64,000 nt of DNA from an uncultured Alphaproteobacteria bacterium. GTDB lineage: Bacteria; Pseudomonadota; Alphaproteobacteria; HIMB59; GCA-002718135. The notes beneath the pieces are model-generated. The model had not been told where the DNA came from, did no database searches, and was given only the letters and a program-made list of their open reading frames with translations. Of the stretch, positions 21,571 to 30,716 are shown piece by piece (the stretch's first letter is position 1; every line of letters begins with the position of its first letter). The stretch is from NCBI GenBank assembly GCA_902596365.1, contig CACJTT010000002.1:1-64000 (forward strand), read 5' to 3'. A program made the position numbers and the translations under genes.

Positions 21571-22491
21571 GTGCAAAATAAATTAAAATCTGAAGAAATT
21601 GCATTAAGAATTCGAAGAAGAGTATTTGAACATTGTATTAAAAATAATGGAGCATATCTAAGCCAAGCTTGTTCTTCTGCAGAACAACTTGCTTGGTTAT
21701 ATAATGAAGCATTAAATATTGGTGATTCAATAATGCCATCTATTCCAGAAAATTTTTCAGGAGTACCAAGTATTGATAATAAACAATATAAAACTGGCGC
21801 TGGCTATAATGGTCCTGTTTCCAACGAATTTGATCGATTTATATTTGCACCCGCTCACTATGCATTAGTAGCTTATGCTACACTCATAGAAGTGGGTCGT
21901 ATGGATCCAGCTGGTCTTTTAATGTTTAATAAGGATGGATCTTCAGTTGAAATTATTGGAGCAGAACATTCTCCTGGAATGGAAATGCACAACGGCACCT
22001 TAGGTATTGGATTATCTACAGCTGCTGGAATAGCTTATGGAAGAAAACTAAATAAAGAAAAAGGTGAAACTTGTGTTTTTATGTCAGATGGCGAGCTACA
22101 GGAGGGACAAATTTGGGAGGCTCTTCAAGTAAGCGTTTATTATAAATTAGATAATCTCTGGGCGATAATTGATGTTAATGAACAACAAGTTGATGGAGCT
22201 ATGAGTGAAGTATTAGATATTGGTGATGTAAGAAAAAAAATAAATGCATTTGGAGCTAAATGTATTGAAATAGATGGTCATGACATTGATGCCATGAGAC
22301 AAGCAAAAAAAGAACCACATAAAGATCAACCTTTGATTATTCTTGCAAGAACTTGTCCATATAAAGGTATGAATTATTTAAAAAAAAGATTCCCAAGATT
22401 GCATTATGTAAGATTTAAGTCGGAGGAAGAAAGAAACAAAATGAATATAGAAATTTCTAAAGAATTAGGCATTGAGCCAATAGAATATTAG
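21571..22491 (+). CDS. Transketolase, N-terminal (ThDP-binding) subunit
   Basis: This is the first half of a transketolase split into two genes; it is 306 aa with a GTG start 6 nt after fucU. It carries the ThDP and Mg motif GDGEL-type segment MSDGELQEGQIWEAL near residue 173, with DVNEQQVDGAM where standard enzymes have the N-x-x-x-D-G region, and the GAEHSPGMEMHNGTLGIGLSTAAG substrate/cofactor stretch near residue 130. The initial segment has IRRRVFE rather than the biosynthetic TktA form. Split transketolases commonly act in dedicated sugar pathways rather than the pentose phosphate cycle. In this cluster it could cleave the ketose phosphate made by the FGGY kinase. Confidence 0.88.
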   Translation: MQNKLKSEEIALRIRRRVFEHCIKNNGAYLSQACSSAEQLAWLYNEALNIGDSIMPSIPENFSGVPSIDNKQYKTGAGYNGPVSNEFDRFIFAPAHYALVAYATLIEVGRMDPAGLLMFNKDGSSVEIIGAEHSPGMEMHNGTLGIGLSTAAGIAYGRKLNKEKGETCVFMSDGELQEGQIWEALQVSVYYKLDNLWAIIDVNEQQVDGAMSEVLDIGDVRKKINAFGAKCIEIDGHDIDAMRQAKKEPHKDQPLIILARTCPYKGMNYLKKRFPRLHYVRFKSEEERNKMNIEISKELGIEPIEY

Positions 22492-22492
22492 T

Positions 22493-23497
22493 ATGATTGA
22501 AATCGTAAACAAACCTTACAGTTATACTTTTAAAAATTACGCTTCTAAAAACGAAAAAATTTTATGTTTATCTGGAGATCTTACTTCTTCTTGCGAAGTT
22601 GATGAATTTAGAGATGAATTTCCCAATCAATTTGTTTCTATGGGTATGGCTGAGCAAAATATGATGAGTTTTGCTGGGGGATTATCTATGAGCGGATATA
22701 TACCTTTTATTCATACTTTTGGCGTGTTCACTTACCGCAGACCTTATGATCAATTATTGGCATCAATTGCTTATCCACGCAGAAAAATTCGAATCATGGG
22801 TTTTCTTCCAGGCATAACAACACCAGCCGGTATGACTCATCAAGCTATTGAAGATATTTCTATAATGAGAACGATTCCAAATATGACTGTAATAGAAACA
22901 GGAGATGCTACAGAAGTAGAAAGTATATGTGAACAAGCGAATAATGTTGATGGACCAGTATATTGCAGAATATTAAGAGGTTCAGTTCCAAGATTATTTG
23001 ATACTCCACTAAAAATAGGGGATATAAGAGTATTAAATTCAGGAACAGATCTTTTATTAATTACTTCAGGTATTTGTACTGAAGAAGCATTAAGAGCAAG
23101 ATCAGTATTAATTGATGCAGGTATCTCAATTTTACACCTGCACGTGCACACATTTAAACCTTTCAATGAAGAAAAAATTTTGGATTTATTAAATAATGTA
23201 AAGTTAGGGGTTATTACAATGGAAAACCATTTAGTTAATGGAGGTCTTGGTACTCTTATTGCTGAAATAATATCAAAGCATGGTTTATCAAAAAAATTAA
23301 TGAAACTTGGTTTAAATGACACTTTTGCTCATGGAGGATCTAAGCAATATTTAACCAAATACTACGGTTTTGACGCATACGCATTGATTAAATCCATAGA
23401 AAAATTTATAGGACAACCATTAAATATTGAAGAAAAAGATTTAGAAAAAGCAAGAATTGAAAATGTTCATTCTCTCTCTAAAGCTGAAGCACTTTAA
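22493..23497 (+). CDS. Transketolase, C-terminal subunit
   Basis: This is the partner of the preceding gene, starting one nucleotide after it. The protein is 334 aa with a pyrimidine-binding domain (LSGDLTSSCEVDEF, then the MGMAEQNMMSFAGGLSMSG stretch near residue 51, with the catalytic glutamate in AEQN). The transketolase C-terminal domain follows from about residue 185, including TMENHLVNGGLGT near residue 242. The heterotetramer would form ThDP sites at the subunit interface. As with its partner, substrate range is not readable from sequence; proximity to FGGY, BtpA and RbsD/FucU genes suggests a special ketose phosphate. Confidence 0.88.
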   Translation: MIEIVNKPYSYTFKNYASKNEKILCLSGDLTSSCEVDEFRDEFPNQFVSMGMAEQNMMSFAGGLSMSGYIPFIHTFGVFTYRRPYDQLLASIAYPRRKIRIMGFLPGITTPAGMTHQAIEDISIMRTIPNMTVIETGDATEVESICEQANNVDGPVYCRILRGSVPRLFDTPLKIGDIRVLNSGTDLLLITSGICTEEALRARSVLIDAGISILHLHVHTFKPFNEEKILDLLNNVKLGVITMENHLVNGGLGTLIAEIISKHGLSKKLMKLGLNDTFAHGGSKQYLTKYYGFDAYALIKSIEKFIGQPLNIEEKDLEKARIENVHSLSKAEAL

Positions 23498-23500
23498 ATT

Positions 23501-24316
23501 ATGAAAAAAAATTTTTTTAAATTATTTAAAACTAAAAAACCAATTATAGCTATGGTTCATTTTCCTGCATTACCAGGATCACCATTATATGATGAAAAAA
23601 AAGGATTAGATTATATTTTTAATTCTATTCAAGCTGATGTTATAAATTTACAGAATGCTGGAGTTGATGCCATTATGTTTGGTAATGAAAATGATAGACC
23701 TTATGAATTAAAAGTTAATAGAGCCACTTTATCTACTATGGCTTATATGATTGGAAAAGTTGCAGAAAAAATTAATATTCCTTTTGGTGTTAATGTTTTA
23801 TGGGATCCAATAAGCACAATAGCACTGGCCGCTTCTACTAATGCTAATTTTGTTCGAGAAATATTTACTGGTACCTATGCGTCAGATATGGGAATCTGGA
23901 GCCCAGATGCAGGTAAGGCTATGCGATATAGAAATTCTCTAGGGCGTAAAGACATACAAATGTACTATAATATTTCTGCAGAGTTTGCATATTCCTTAGA
24001 TAGGAGAACAATTGCTGAAAGAGCAGAAAGTACAGTATTTTCATCAATACCAGATGCAATATTAGTATCTGGTCAAATAACAGGTCAAGTTGCTAAATTG
24101 GACGAAATTAAAGAGGTGGGTAAAATAATTCCTAAGACACCTGTATTGGCAAATACTGGAGTGAATTTCAATAATGTAGAAGATATTCTTATGGTAACTG
24201 ATGGAGTAATTATTGGCTCTTCACTAAAGGTTAATGGAGATACATGGAAAAATGTTGATCCAAAAAGAGCAAAAAAATTTATGAACAAAGTTAAGTCTAT
24301 TAGAAAAAATGCCTAA
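23501..24316 (+). CDS. BtpA/SgcQ-family TIM-barrel protein
   Basis: This 271-aa protein belongs to the BtpA family (SgcQ in E. coli). Diagnostic stretches are IIAMVHFPALPGSPLYD at about residues 15-31, GVDAIMFGNENDRPYE near residue 54, GVNVLWDP near residue 96, and the C-terminal phosphate-binding-like TDGVIIGSSLKVNGDTW near residue 233. The family was named for a cyanobacterial photosystem I biogenesis factor, but homologues in sugar operons, as here, are thought to be enzymes of sugar phosphate metabolism; the reaction is not established. It overlaps the M42 gene by 8 nt, so the two are probably made together. Confidence 0.8.
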   Translation: MKKNFFKLFKTKKPIIAMVHFPALPGSPLYDEKKGLDYIFNSIQADVINLQNAGVDAIMFGNENDRPYELKVNRATLSTMAYMIGKVAEKINIPFGVNVLWDPISTIALAASTNANFVREIFTGTYASDMGIWSPDAGKAMRYRNSLGRKDIQMYYNISAEFAYSLDRRTIAERAESTVFSSIPDAILVSGQITGQVAKLDEIKEVGKIIPKTPVLANTGVNFNNVEDILMVTDGVIIGSSLKVNGDTWKNVDPKRAKKFMNKVKSIRKNA

Positions 24317-25412
24317 CTTGAAAGAGATTAATTCTATTAATAATACATTAGAAGATTTAGTTTTAATTTCTGGCTTATCTGGACACGAGACAAAAGTAAG
24401 AGATTATTTAAAAAAACAACTAAAACAAAATGCTCTTAATGCAAAAACTGATGTTTTAGGTAATTTAATTTGCACTCTTAAAGGCAATGAAAAATTACCA
24501 TCTGTTATTTTATTTGCACATATGGATCAACTTGGATTCATGGTCAAAAAAATTGAAGATAATGGATATATTAGAGTTGAAAGAGTTGGAGGAGTGCCTG
24601 AAAAGGCTTTGCTTTCTCAAGATGTTGTAATTGTAAATAATAAGCAAGAATTAATTCAAGGAGTCATTGGTAATAAAGCGCATCACGCAACTCAACCGAA
24701 TGAAAAATACGCAGTACATAAGGTAAATGAAATTTACATCGATGCTGGATTTAAAAGCAAGAGAGAAGTTATAAGAAATGGAGTCAATATTGGAAGTCCT
24801 ATTACATATGCTCCTTATTATAAATCTCTTAAAAATAATAATGTCTGTGGATCATCTATTGATGATAGAGCTGGTTGTGCGGTAATTCTTAATGCCGCTA
24901 AAGCTTTAACTAAATCTAAAAATAGACCTACAGTACACATAGTTTTTTCAGTTCAAGAAGAATTTAACCTTAGAGGTGTACTGCCAGTAATTAATACTCT
25001 TAAACCAAATATTGCTATCCAAGTTGATTTAACTCTAACCTCAGATACACCTGATATGGTTAACTCCAGTGATGTTTATTTAGGCAAAGGACCCTGTGTT
25101 AGTTTATTTTCTTTTCATGGAAGAGGGACGTTAAATGGTGTTATACCTCATCCTGCAATAATAGAAATTTTTGAAAAAGTTGCAAAAACTAAGAAAATTA
25201 ATCTTCAAAGAAGTGTAGCATCAGGAATTTTAACCGATGCTTCATATGTACAATTTGCTAATGAAGGTATCGCAAGTATTGATGTGGGTTTTCCTATGCG
25301 TTATTCACATTCTTCGAGAGAAGTTTGCAACTTAAATGATCTTATTGATTTAAAAAATCTATTAGTTGCTGTTATAAATAAAATAGATAAAAAAATTAAA
25401 CTTATAAGATAA
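24309..25412 (+). CDS. M42-family metallohydrolase, SgcX-like
   Basis: This 367-aa protein of the M42 glutamyl aminopeptidase/putative endoglucanase family has the binuclear metal ligands in place. These are the His in LFAHMDQLGF near residue 68, the Asp in SSIDDRAGCAVIL near residue 182, the Glu pair in VQEEFNLRG near residue 216, the Asp in QVDLTLTSD near residue 239, and the last His in PMRYSHSSREV near residue 340. M42 enzymes are typically aminopeptidases, yet in E. coli sgcX sits with sgcQ in a sugar operon. The same pairing here (8-nt overlap with the BtpA/SgcQ gene) argues for a role tied to sugar derivatives. The true substrate is unknown. Confidence 0.83.
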   Translation: MPNLKEINSINNTLEDLVLISGLSGHETKVRDYLKKQLKQNALNAKTDVLGNLICTLKGNEKLPSVILFAHMDQLGFMVKKIEDNGYIRVERVGGVPEKALLSQDVVIVNNKQELIQGVIGNKAHHATQPNEKYAVHKVNEIYIDAGFKSKREVIRNGVNIGSPITYAPYYKSLKNNNVCGSSIDDRAGCAVILNAAKALTKSKNRPTVHIVFSVQEEFNLRGVLPVINTLKPNIAIQVDLTLTSDTPDMVNSSDVYLGKGPCVSLFSFHGRGTLNGVIPHPAIIEIFEKVAKTKKINLQRSVASGILTDASYVQFANEGIASIDVGFPMRYSHSSREVCNLNDLIDLKNLLVAVINKIDKKIKLIR

Positions 25413-25417
25413 TTAAT

Positions 25418-26920
25418 ATGGCGCAAAAACTTTTTCTTGGTATTGATATTGGCACTTACGAAACAAAGGGTGTGTTGGTTGATAATGTTGGTAACATTAT
25501 TTCTCAAGCAGCAAAAAAACATGAAATGATAGTGCCCCAAAGTGGTTGGGCAGAGCACAGACCTATGGAAGATTGGTGGGGTGATTTTACTTATGTGTCA
25601 AAAAAATTAATAGAACAGTCAAAATGTAACCCTAAAGATATTTTGGCAGTTTCTGCTAGTACAATTGGACCTTGTATGCTGCCATTAGATAAAAATGGCG
25701 AACCTTTAATGAATGCAGTTCTATATGGGGTAGATACAAGAGCACATAAAGAAATTGATTTATTAAATTCTTCAATTGGTGAAGAAAAAATAATGCAATT
25801 TAATGGTAACGTTTTAACTTCTCAACAAGTAGGGCCAAAAATTTTATGGTTAAAAAATAATAGACCTGAAATTTATGCTAAAACAAATAAAATAGTTAAT
25901 GGTACTGGTTTTATTAATTTTAAATTAACTGGCAGATATACCACTGATCATTTTTCCGCTGCATTTGTTAGCCCGCTTTACGATATAAACAAACAAGCTT
26001 GGAGCAATGAATTAAATGATGGAATAATTGATATAGAAAAACTTGCAGATTTGGTTTGGACTAATGAAATTATTGGAAAAATAACTAATACAGCCTCAAA
26101 TGAAACAGGCTTAGCAGAGGGTACTATAGTTACGTCTGGCACAATTGATGCAGCTGCTGAAGCAATTAGTGTTGGTGTAATTGGAACAGGTGATATGATG
26201 ATGATGTATGGTTCTACAATGTTCTATATATTAGTTACTGATAAAGTTTTGTCGGATAAAAGGTTATGGTATTCACCTTGGTTATTTGAAGGAGAACACT
26301 CCTCTATGGGTGGTTTAGCAACAAGCGGAACGTTAACACATTGGTTTAAAAATAATTTTGCACAAGAGCTAACAGGTGATGATACATTTATTAGATTAGC
26401 TCAAGAGGCTGAAAAATCTCCACCAGGATCAAAAGGCATCGTATTTCTTCCATATTTTTCAGGTGAGCGAACTCCGATACATGATACAAATGCTAAAGGT
26501 ACTTTTTTTGGTTTAGACTTAACCCATGATAGATCTGATATGTACAGATCAATATTTGAAGGTATTGCATATGGCACAAATCATGTAATTGATGTGTATA
26601 AAGAATTAAATGCTATTCCAAAGAATTTATTTAGTGTGGGAGGAGGAACTAAAAATAAAGTTTGGTCACACACAACATCAGATGTTATTGGATTAAATCA
26701 AACTTTAAGAAAAAAAACTATAGGCGCCTCATATGGTGATGCTTTTCTGTCAGCTTGTACAGTAGGAGAAGTTCATAAGGATGATATTAATAAATGGAAT
26801 GAAGTAGAATATCAAATTGAAGCTAATCTTCAAAATCAAGAAGTTTATAATAAGGGTTACGAAGTTTATAGAGAATTATATGAGACTACCAAACACCTAA
26901 TGAAAAAATTAAATACCTAA
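25418..26920 (+). CDS. FGGY-family carbohydrate kinase
   Basis: This 500-aa sugar kinase of the FGGY (ASKHA) fold starts with the phosphate-1 motif GIDIGTYETKGVLVD at residues 8-22. QSGWAEHRPMEDWW near residue 41 is typical of xylulokinase-like members, and the C-terminal adenosine motif is GGGTKNKVWSHTTSDVIG near residue 409. Residues matching glycerol kinase (GIDQGTTS) are not seen, so a ketose or polyol kinase is likelier. It ends the plus-strand series and runs into the convergent permease gene with a 4-nt overlap. Phosphorylation of the imported sugar before transketolase cleavage is a reasonable inference. Confidence 0.86.
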   Translation: MAQKLFLGIDIGTYETKGVLVDNVGNIISQAAKKHEMIVPQSGWAEHRPMEDWWGDFTYVSKKLIEQSKCNPKDILAVSASTIGPCMLPLDKNGEPLMNAVLYGVDTRAHKEIDLLNSSIGEEKIMQFNGNVLTSQQVGPKILWLKNNRPEIYAKTNKIVNGTGFINFKLTGRYTTDHFSAAFVSPLYDINKQAWSNELNDGIIDIEKLADLVWTNEIIGKITNTASNETGLAEGTIVTSGTIDAAAEAISVGVIGTGDMMMMYGSTMFYILVTDKVLSDKRLWYSPWLFEGEHSSMGGLATSGTLTHWFKNNFAQELTGDDTFIRLAQEAEKSPPGSKGIVFLPYFSGERTPIHDTNAKGTFFGLDLTHDRSDMYRSIFEGIAYGTNHVIDVYKELNAIPKNLFSVGGGTKNKVWSHTTSDVIGLNQTLRKKTIGASYGDAFLSACTVGEVHKDDINKWNEVEYQIEANLQNQEVYNKGYEVYRELYETTKHLMKKLNT

Positions 26921-27813
26921 CCTTTAATAGCTCCTGCCGCCATTCCTTTAACAATATATCTCTCTAAAAAAATTGCTACTATGATTAATGGCAAGCATAA
27001 AGCCGCTGAAATAGCAGCCATATTCCACCATTTAATACTTTGAGAGGAAATTTGAGAGGCAACCATAACTGGCATAGTTTTGGCGTCTGTACTGGTTATA
27101 AGAGCAGCTAAAAAATATTCATTCCAACATAATATTAAGCACAATATAAATGCACTTGCAATTCCAGGTAAAACTATTGGTAAAACAATTTTAAAAAAGC
27201 TCATCCATACACTTGCTCCATCCACCAAAGCTGCCTCTTCTAATTCAATAGGAACAGCATTAAACTGATCTCTCATTATCCAAATAACTATTGGTAAAAC
27301 TGTTAACGTATAAATCAATATCATACCAATATGAGTATCTAGTAAATCAAGCTCCCTATAAAGAACTAATACAGGTAAGGCTAAAACTACGGGTGGTAAA
27401 ATTAATTGTGATAAGAAGAAAAATGAAATGTCAGGATTTCTCATAAAACCAAATTTATAATTAAATCGGCTTAAGCCATATGCAGCAAATGAACCAAGTA
27501 TTACAGCTAATGCAGAAGCACTTGCCGAAATAAAAGCTGTATTGAAAAAACGTGCTAAAAACTCCTCTCTTGGATTAGACTCAACAAACAAAGTGTCGGG
27601 AGAAAATCCGAGATTTCGCCAACCTTTCCAGGATGGCTCAAAATCTATCCAAGGAATTAATAAACCTTGAGTAACACTCGCAGCCGTTTTAAAAGATGTA
27701 GTCGCTGTCCAATAGATTGGGAATAAACAAATAAAAGTCCACAATAAAAGAATTCCGTATATTATTATTTTTTCACTTAAATTATTTTTCATTATGAAGC
27801 TCGCTGTAACCAT
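26917..27813 (-). CDS. Carbohydrate ABC transporter permease (MalG-like, CUT1)
   Basis: This 298-aa inner-membrane subunit has about six helices. The EAA coupling motif, ELEEAALVDGASVWMSFFKIVLPIVLPG (shown here only by position, about residues 190-217), is the typical CUT1 permease form. The C-terminal GMAAGAIKG is also characteristic of MalG-type subunits. Its start overlaps the MalF-like gene by 22 nt, so it is downstream in the same minus-strand operon, after the binding protein and the first permease. No ATPase gene follows; the next gene on this side is the convergent FGGY kinase. Confidence 0.88.
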   Translation of the reverse strand: MVTASFIMKNNLSEKIIIYGILLLWTFICLFPIYWTATTSFKTAASVTQGLLIPWIDFEPSWKGWRNLGFSPDTLFVESNPREEFLARFFNTAFISASASALAVILGSFAAYGLSRFNYKFGFMRNPDISFFFLSQLILPPVVLALPVLVLYRELDLLDTHIGMILIYTLTVLPIVIWIMRDQFNAVPIELEEAALVDGASVWMSFFKIVLPIVLPGIASAFILCLILCWNEYFLAALITSTDAKTMPVMVASQISSQSIKWWNMAAISAALCLPLIIVAIFLERYIVKGMAAGAIKG

Positions 27814-28910
27814 CGATTAACAAATCGAATCAGGATGGTCATAAGAATGACTATAAAAATCAAATAAACAAAAGATAGTAATGTGCCGTAGCCAACATTT
27901 GATCTATCCCTATATTCTCTTACGATAAAACTTGTTACACTATCAGTGGCACCACCAGGACCACCAGCAGTTACTATGATTATTATATCTGCGAGTTTTA
28001 ATTTAAATATAATTCTAATAACTAATGTTGTTAGAGATACAGGAAGCATTATTGGAAAAATTATATTTTTAAATAGAGTCCACTTATTAGCACCATCTAC
28101 TTTAGCAGCTTCCAGAACTTCTTTTGGTAATGCTTGAAGACCTGCTAATAACATAATAATCATCAGTGGGATAAAAGTCCAAGCATCCATACACATCATA
28201 GTCAGTTTTGCGATTACGGGATTACTAAAAAAAGTTGGAGTATCCCAACCTAACCAACGAGCAAAACTTGCTACTGGACCAAATCGTTGTTCAAGCATAG
28301 ATTTTCCAACCATCCAGCTTACTGCTACTGGACTTAACATGAGTGGAATTAAAAATGCTATTCTAAAAAATTTTCTCCCCCGTATTTGTGAGTTTAGTAA
28401 AATTGCTAACAAGAAAGCAATGGTAAATTCAACAAGAACTGCAAGTACGTAATAGATCATATTTTTTAATGCATTCCAATAATAAGGATCAGAGATCATT
28501 TGATAAAAGTTATCAAGCCCATTAAATTTTCTTCCATCAATGGAACTTAAGTTCCAGTCTGTAAAAGAAATATACAATCCAAATAACAACGGAAAAATCA
28601 CAATTGAAATTATGAACATTACGGCTGGAAAAACAAAAAGATTTCTTTTTCCTCTTTCTCCATAAATTAACACTCTTGAATAACCAATTGCTACTGCCCA
28701 AAGGATATAGGCGTAAAGAACTGGTCTCCAATTAGAAAAACCAAAACTAATTCTTTCATTAGAATGTAGAGTTTGAATAATAGCAATCACAAACATCAAT
28801 AAAAATGAAGACCAAACAATAATTTTACCAGCTCTTTTAGTAGTTTGACTTACTGTAGATGGAGCAACAACATATAATGGATCGCGTTCTATATATTTTA
28901 TTTCACTCAT
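27792..28910 (-). CDS. Carbohydrate ABC transporter permease (MalF-like, CUT1)
   Basis: This 372-aa membrane subunit is longer than the approximately 300 aa of simple CUT1 permeases. It has an N-terminal extension with two extra hydrophobic stretches (about residues 28-48 and 64-82) before the main six-helix core, which begins near residue 92. The EAA loop reads EVLEAAKVDGANKWTLFKNI near residue 267. VTAGGPGGATDSVTSFIVREY near residue 310 is the usual MalF-type G-G-P region before the last helix. It sits between the binding-protein gene, from which it is separated by a terminator-like hairpin, and the MalG-like gene. Confidence 0.88.
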   Translation of the reverse strand: MSEIKYIERDPLYVVAPSTVSQTTKRAGKIIVWSSFLLMFVIAIIQTLHSNERISFGFSNWRPVLYAYILWAVAIGYSRVLIYGERGKRNLFVFPAVMFIISIVIFPLLFGLYISFTDWNLSSIDGRKFNGLDNFYQMISDPYYWNALKNMIYYVLAVLVEFTIAFLLAILLNSQIRGRKFFRIAFLIPLMLSPVAVSWMVGKSMLEQRFGPVASFARWLGWDTPTFFSNPVIAKLTMMCMDAWTFIPLMIIMLLAGLQALPKEVLEAAKVDGANKWTLFKNIIFPIMLPVSLTTLVIRIIFKLKLADIIIIVTAGGPGGATDSVTSFIVREYRDRSNVGYGTLLSFVYLIFIVILMTILIRFVNRWLQRAS

Positions 28911-28932
28911 TATAAAAAAAAGAAATCATCAT

Positions 28933-28964
28933 AAAAAATCTAGCGACTAAGAATAGTCGCTAGA
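28933..28964 (-). terminator. Hairpin between binding-protein and permease genes (partial terminator)
   Basis: A perfect 10-bp inverted repeat (TCTAGCGACT / AGTCGCTAGA, 6-nt loop, 28939-28964) is followed on the minus strand by six U residues. It lies 14 nt beyond the stop of the binding-protein gene and before the MalF-like gene. It would let most transcripts end after the binding protein, or protect their 3' ends, giving more binding protein than permease, as in many ABC operons. Confidence 0.8.
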
Positions 28965-28977
28965 AAAAAAAATTAAA

Positions 28978-30645
28978 CTACAGTCCTAATGAACCTTTGT
29001 AGAGTTTGATTTGGCTCTCTCTACCGATTTGGTCTGTAATTTTGTCCCAAGCTGCAGCAATATTATCTGCACCTGTTTGCGCATCATATTGACCAGCAAA
29101 TATTTTGGATAATTCGTCTTCTGCAATACTGTAGTATTGGAAGATACCTGGTATACGTGGCTCAATAGCAGCGTTCGGATGATTATAAGAATCCGCTTCT
29201 GAAGCTAAATAGTCAGATGCAAATGCTTCTGTATAACCAGCACCAACCCACTCATCAACATTAAAGTGACTGTTTCTGTATGGCTGGAATCCTGAAGGAT
29301 ACATTGACATCCATAGTGACAGATCTTTACCACCAATATGTGAGCATGCAGACCAAGCAGCTTTATTTTTAGCCGAGTTGTCATCTACTGTTTTCATACA
29401 GTATAATCCCCAACCAATATAAGCCATGTTAGGTGCATAATTTGGACCACTAGCTAATGTTTCCCATTTACCAGTTTGCCAGTTGTACACATCATCTGAA
29501 CCAGGCAAGATATCAAATCCTACGTTACCTTGAACAAGAGATTCATCAGAAGTATTAGCGTTAGATCCAACATCTCCCCACCAAGATACCATAGAACCAG
29601 TACCTGCTAAGAATTGACTGAAACCTGTAACACCAGGATCAGCATTAATTTGATCAGGTGGCTGTGCTCCACTTCTATCAAGAACATCTTGAATAGCTCT
29701 AACCCATGCAGGGTTGTTTACCATTGGTTTCATAGTATCAGGCTCAAACAAGAAAGCAGGACTATCCGGATGTTTCGCATAAGCTGTAGCAATACTTCCT
29801 AAGAAATAGAAACCAAATCCACCCCAACCTTTTTGAACATCTAAATATCCATAAGCTGGGAAACCGGCATGTTGCTTTCCTTTTAGGAAATTAGTTACTT
29901 CAGTAACCTTCTGCCAAGTTGTTGGAACTTCCCAATTACCAGAATGACCTTCCGCTTTCCAAGCTGCAGCTAACTCTTCATTTTCAAAGTAGTCAGTTCT
30001 GTAGTTGAAGTTATGACAGTCACCATCAATTGAAATTCTATGTGTTACACCATCCCAAGTTCCTGTTGGAGCTTGCAAATAACCAACATAGTCACCCAAG
30101 TCAATTTGATCAGCTACCCAATCAGGCATAGCAGAAAGTAATTTCTTACCACCTAGGTCTCCTTCAAAAGGTGCACCAGCTTGTAAGATATCAAAATCAA
30201 CTGTTCCTGTTGCAATAGACTGTTGTAGTCTAGCATTATAATCAGCTTGAGCTAAATCAATCCAATTAATTTTAGCGCCAGTATATTTTTCCCAAGGCTT
30301 TAAGAAACCTCTGTGAAGCATATTATGAAGGTTCAAACTGTCTAAACCCATAAAGTTTAGTTCAACTCCTTTAAACTCTCCTTCTTTAACTCGTTCTTTA
30401 GTTCCACCTAAACACATCTCACCAACTTTTTGCCAGTCAGCATCTCCAGGTGAACCTGCTCCAACTCCAGGAATTTTAAGAATAGCTTTTCTGAGTTCTG
30501 AATGCCCATCTGCAAATGAACTTGTTGCAATTGATGATAATCCCCCACTCATTGCTGCAATGGCTCCAGCTGAAGCTGCACCTTTTACAAAGCTACGTCT
30601 ATTTATTCCGTGTTTTAGAGCGTAATCATATAGTGATTTTTTCAT
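28978..30645 (-). CDS. Extracellular solute-binding protein of a carbohydrate ABC importer, Tat-exported
   Basis: This 555-aa periplasmic binding protein (MalE-like, type 2 fold) carries a twin-arginine signal: NRRSFVKGAAS at about residues 15-25, a hydrophobic stretch, and a likely cleavage after SFA near residue 45. It is notably larger than the common 400-430 aa sugar-binding proteins, in the size range of binding proteins for glycerol, polyols or oligosaccharides. Conserved-looking segments include DFDILQAGAPFEGDLGGKKLL near residue 149 and GSMVSWWGDVGSNAN near residue 356. A strong GGGAGGAT ribosome site precedes the ATG. It heads the minus-strand operon with the two permeases; Tat export implies folding before transport. 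Confidence 0.87.
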   Translation of the reverse strand: MKKSLYDYALKHGINRRSFVKGAASAGAIAAMSGGLSSIATSSFADGHSELRKAILKIPGVGAGSPGDADWQKVGEMCLGGTKERVKEGEFKGVELNFMGLDSLNLHNMLHRGFLKPWEKYTGAKINWIDLAQADYNARLQQSIATGTVDFDILQAGAPFEGDLGGKKLLSAMPDWVADQIDLGDYVGYLQAPTGTWDGVTHRISIDGDCHNFNYRTDYFENEELAAAWKAEGHSGNWEVPTTWQKVTEVTNFLKGKQHAGFPAYGYLDVQKGWGGFGFYFLGSIATAYAKHPDSPAFLFEPDTMKPMVNNPAWVRAIQDVLDRSGAQPPDQINADPGVTGFSQFLAGTGSMVSWWGDVGSNANTSDESLVQGNVGFDILPGSDDVYNWQTGKWETLASGPNYAPNMAYIGWGLYCMKTVDDNSAKNKAAWSACSHIGGKDLSLWMSMYPSGFQPYRNSHFNVDEWVGAGYTEAFASDYLASEADSYNHPNAAIEPRIPGIFQYYSIAEDELSKIFAGQYDAQTGADNIAAAWDKITDQIGRESQIKLYKGSLGL

Positions 30646-30716
30646 TATATCCTCCCGATATGAATTATAGTAATTAAGTTTTATAAAGATAAGATTAGTA
30701 AGGCAACAAGAAAAAC

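Noticed and set aside
22840-23322. 160-codon open frame on the minus strand inside the transketolase C-terminal subunit gene
   Set aside because: It lies wholly inside a conserved gene, its translation has no recognisable motif, and it is best explained as a shadow frame.
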